A stretch of 13,716 bases of DNA from Betaproteobacteria bacterium. Lineage in GTDB: Bacteria > Pseudomonadota > Gammaproteobacteria > Burkholderiales > SG8-41. Of the stretch, positions 13,336 to 13,716 are shown one piece after another (the stretch's first letter is position 1; every line of letters starts with the position of its first letter). The DNA lies in contig JANYDM010000069.1 in NCBI GenBank assembly GCA_025363575.1, positions 1 through 13,716 of the forward strand, read 5' to 3'. Both the position numbers and the translations under genes were made by a program. The notes under the pieces were generated by a model that saw nothing but the letters and a program-made list of their open reading frames with translations, was not told the DNA's origin and made no database searches.

Positions 13336-13374
13336 AAAAAAAATCGCCGGCGACCTTGACGGATGCCGGCGATT
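13336..13374 (-). terminator. Rho-independent terminator upstream of Bug gene 4
   Basis: AATCGCCGGC (13342-13351) and GCCGGCGATT (13365-13374) are perfect 10-bp inverted arms with a 13-nt loop. On the minus strand the stem runs straight into eight T's (13343 to 13336). It faces the same way as the downstream operon and ends only about 40 bases before its ATG. It either ends a transcript from the right or acts as an attenuator in the operon leader. No clear T-run follows on the plus strand. Confidence 0.85.
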
Positions 13375-13716
13375 CCTAGTTGGTTGCGGGGATACGATTT
13401 GGCTCCCAGAAACAACGAATCCAGCTTACAGGTAACACGTCAAAGCGATAATGGCGCACAATTTCTTTTACTTTATCATAAAGTTAGATGCTGCAGGCAT
13501 ATTGCCGAAACTCGCGCGAAGAAGGTCAAAGTCGCCTTCCCTGTCGATCTGTTTCTACAATCCTGCCCGATTCCGCCTGCACCATTTCATCCGTGACCGG
13601 ACCTTCGCGTTGCCGAAGCTTCGCCGAAAGCCAGCTTTGCCGGGCTTGAAAAACTCCACGGCTGCCTACATTTAATTATGGTTTCCTCGTGAAAAACGGC
13701 TACACCAAAAATGACG
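13375..13716. other. Stretch without a recognisable gene
   Basis: No convincing coding region is seen here on either strand. The plus frame from ATG 13451 to TAA 13675 (74 codons) has no Shine-Dalgarno sequence and resembles nothing known. A minus frame is open from the right edge to TGA at 13587-13589 (42 codons) and could be the tail of an outside gene, but its sequence is not recognisable. A GTG at 13689 could begin a plus-strand gene, though it lacks a ribosome-binding site. The stretch is more AT-rich than the genes and contains the palindrome at 13470-13484. Confidence 0.5.
13470..13484. repeat. AT-rich 15-bp palindrome
   Basis: ACTTTAT-C-ATAAAGT is a perfect 7-bp inverted repeat around one base, in a GC-rich genome. 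It is about 110 bp upstream of the terminator and 170 bp upstream of Bug gene 4. The minus-strand TATGAT inside it resembles a -10 box without a good -35. A protein-binding site is the likeliest reading, but no cognate regulator is known here. Confidence 0.4.

Noticed and set aside
13298..13480. Riboswitch upstream of Bug gene 4
   Set aside because: No conserved core of a known class (TPP, cobalamin, glycine, guanidine) was recognised; only the terminator is supported.
13451..13675. 74-codon plus-strand frame as a small gene
   Set aside because: There is no ribosome-binding site, no recognisable motif, and its base composition does not look coding.

Overview
The window looks like chromosomal DNA of a GC-rich betaproteobacterium, most likely Burkholderiales or a close relative. 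The main reason is that four genes encode periplasmic binding proteins of the Bug (TctC-like) family, which is hugely expanded in that group. They lie among acyl-CoA catabolism genes, and none has a membrane partner (TctA/TctB) nearby. No rRNA, tRNA, IS element, phage gene or CRISPR array is visible. All twelve genes have similar codon use and pack tightly, so this is core-like or metabolic-island DNA rather than a mobile insert.

Layout. (1) Positions 1-4788, minus strand: an operon in the order acyl-CoA dehydrogenase, Bug protein, ADP/NDP-forming acyl-CoA ligase, MmgE/PrpD protein (cut by the left edge). It reads as a unit for capture, CoA activation, oxidation and hydration/dehydration of an unidentified organic acid. 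(2) Positions 4789-4865: a 77-bp divergent spacer with a candidate promoter whose -10 box lies inside an inverted repeat. (3) Positions 4866-6816, plus strand: two Bug genes in tandem, one base apart. (4) Positions 6788-9466, minus strand: a formate/nitrite-transporter (FNT) channel followed by a one-chain PP2C phosphatase/Ser-Thr kinase with a C-terminal membrane anchor. The kinase gene overlaps the convergent Bug gene by 29 bp. (5) Positions 9467-9815: a gene-free region that appears to be the control region of the FNT-kinase unit. (6) Positions 9816-13297, minus strand: an operon in the order Bug protein, Ldh-family oxidoreductase, YibF-like glutathione S-transferase, enoyl-CoA hydratase-like protein. 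(7) Positions 13298-13716: no convincing gene, but a strong minus-strand terminator just upstream of the last Bug gene and an AT-rich palindrome.

The most interesting part is region 5. On the minus strand it holds a good sigma-54 promoter match. About 60 nt after the predicted start is a hairpin with a hexaloop of the ANTAR-target type (A at loop position 1, G at position 4). Its 3' half is also the 5' half of a 12-bp terminator stem followed by eight T's. The two folds exclude each other. This matches the logic of NasR/NasT antitermination in nitrate/nitrite assimilation. The FNT channel and its kinase/phosphatase therefore look like a nitrogen-controlled nitrite-uptake module with both transcriptional (sigma-54 plus attenuation) and possible post-translational (phosphorylation) control.

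Several enzymes here depart from their textbook active sites. The Ldh-family protein lacks both family histidines, the enoyl-CoA hydratase homologue lacks both catalytic glutamates, and the acyl-CoA dehydrogenase lacks the usual C-terminal glutamate but has one at the isovaleryl-CoA dehydrogenase position. Substrate assignments are therefore left open.
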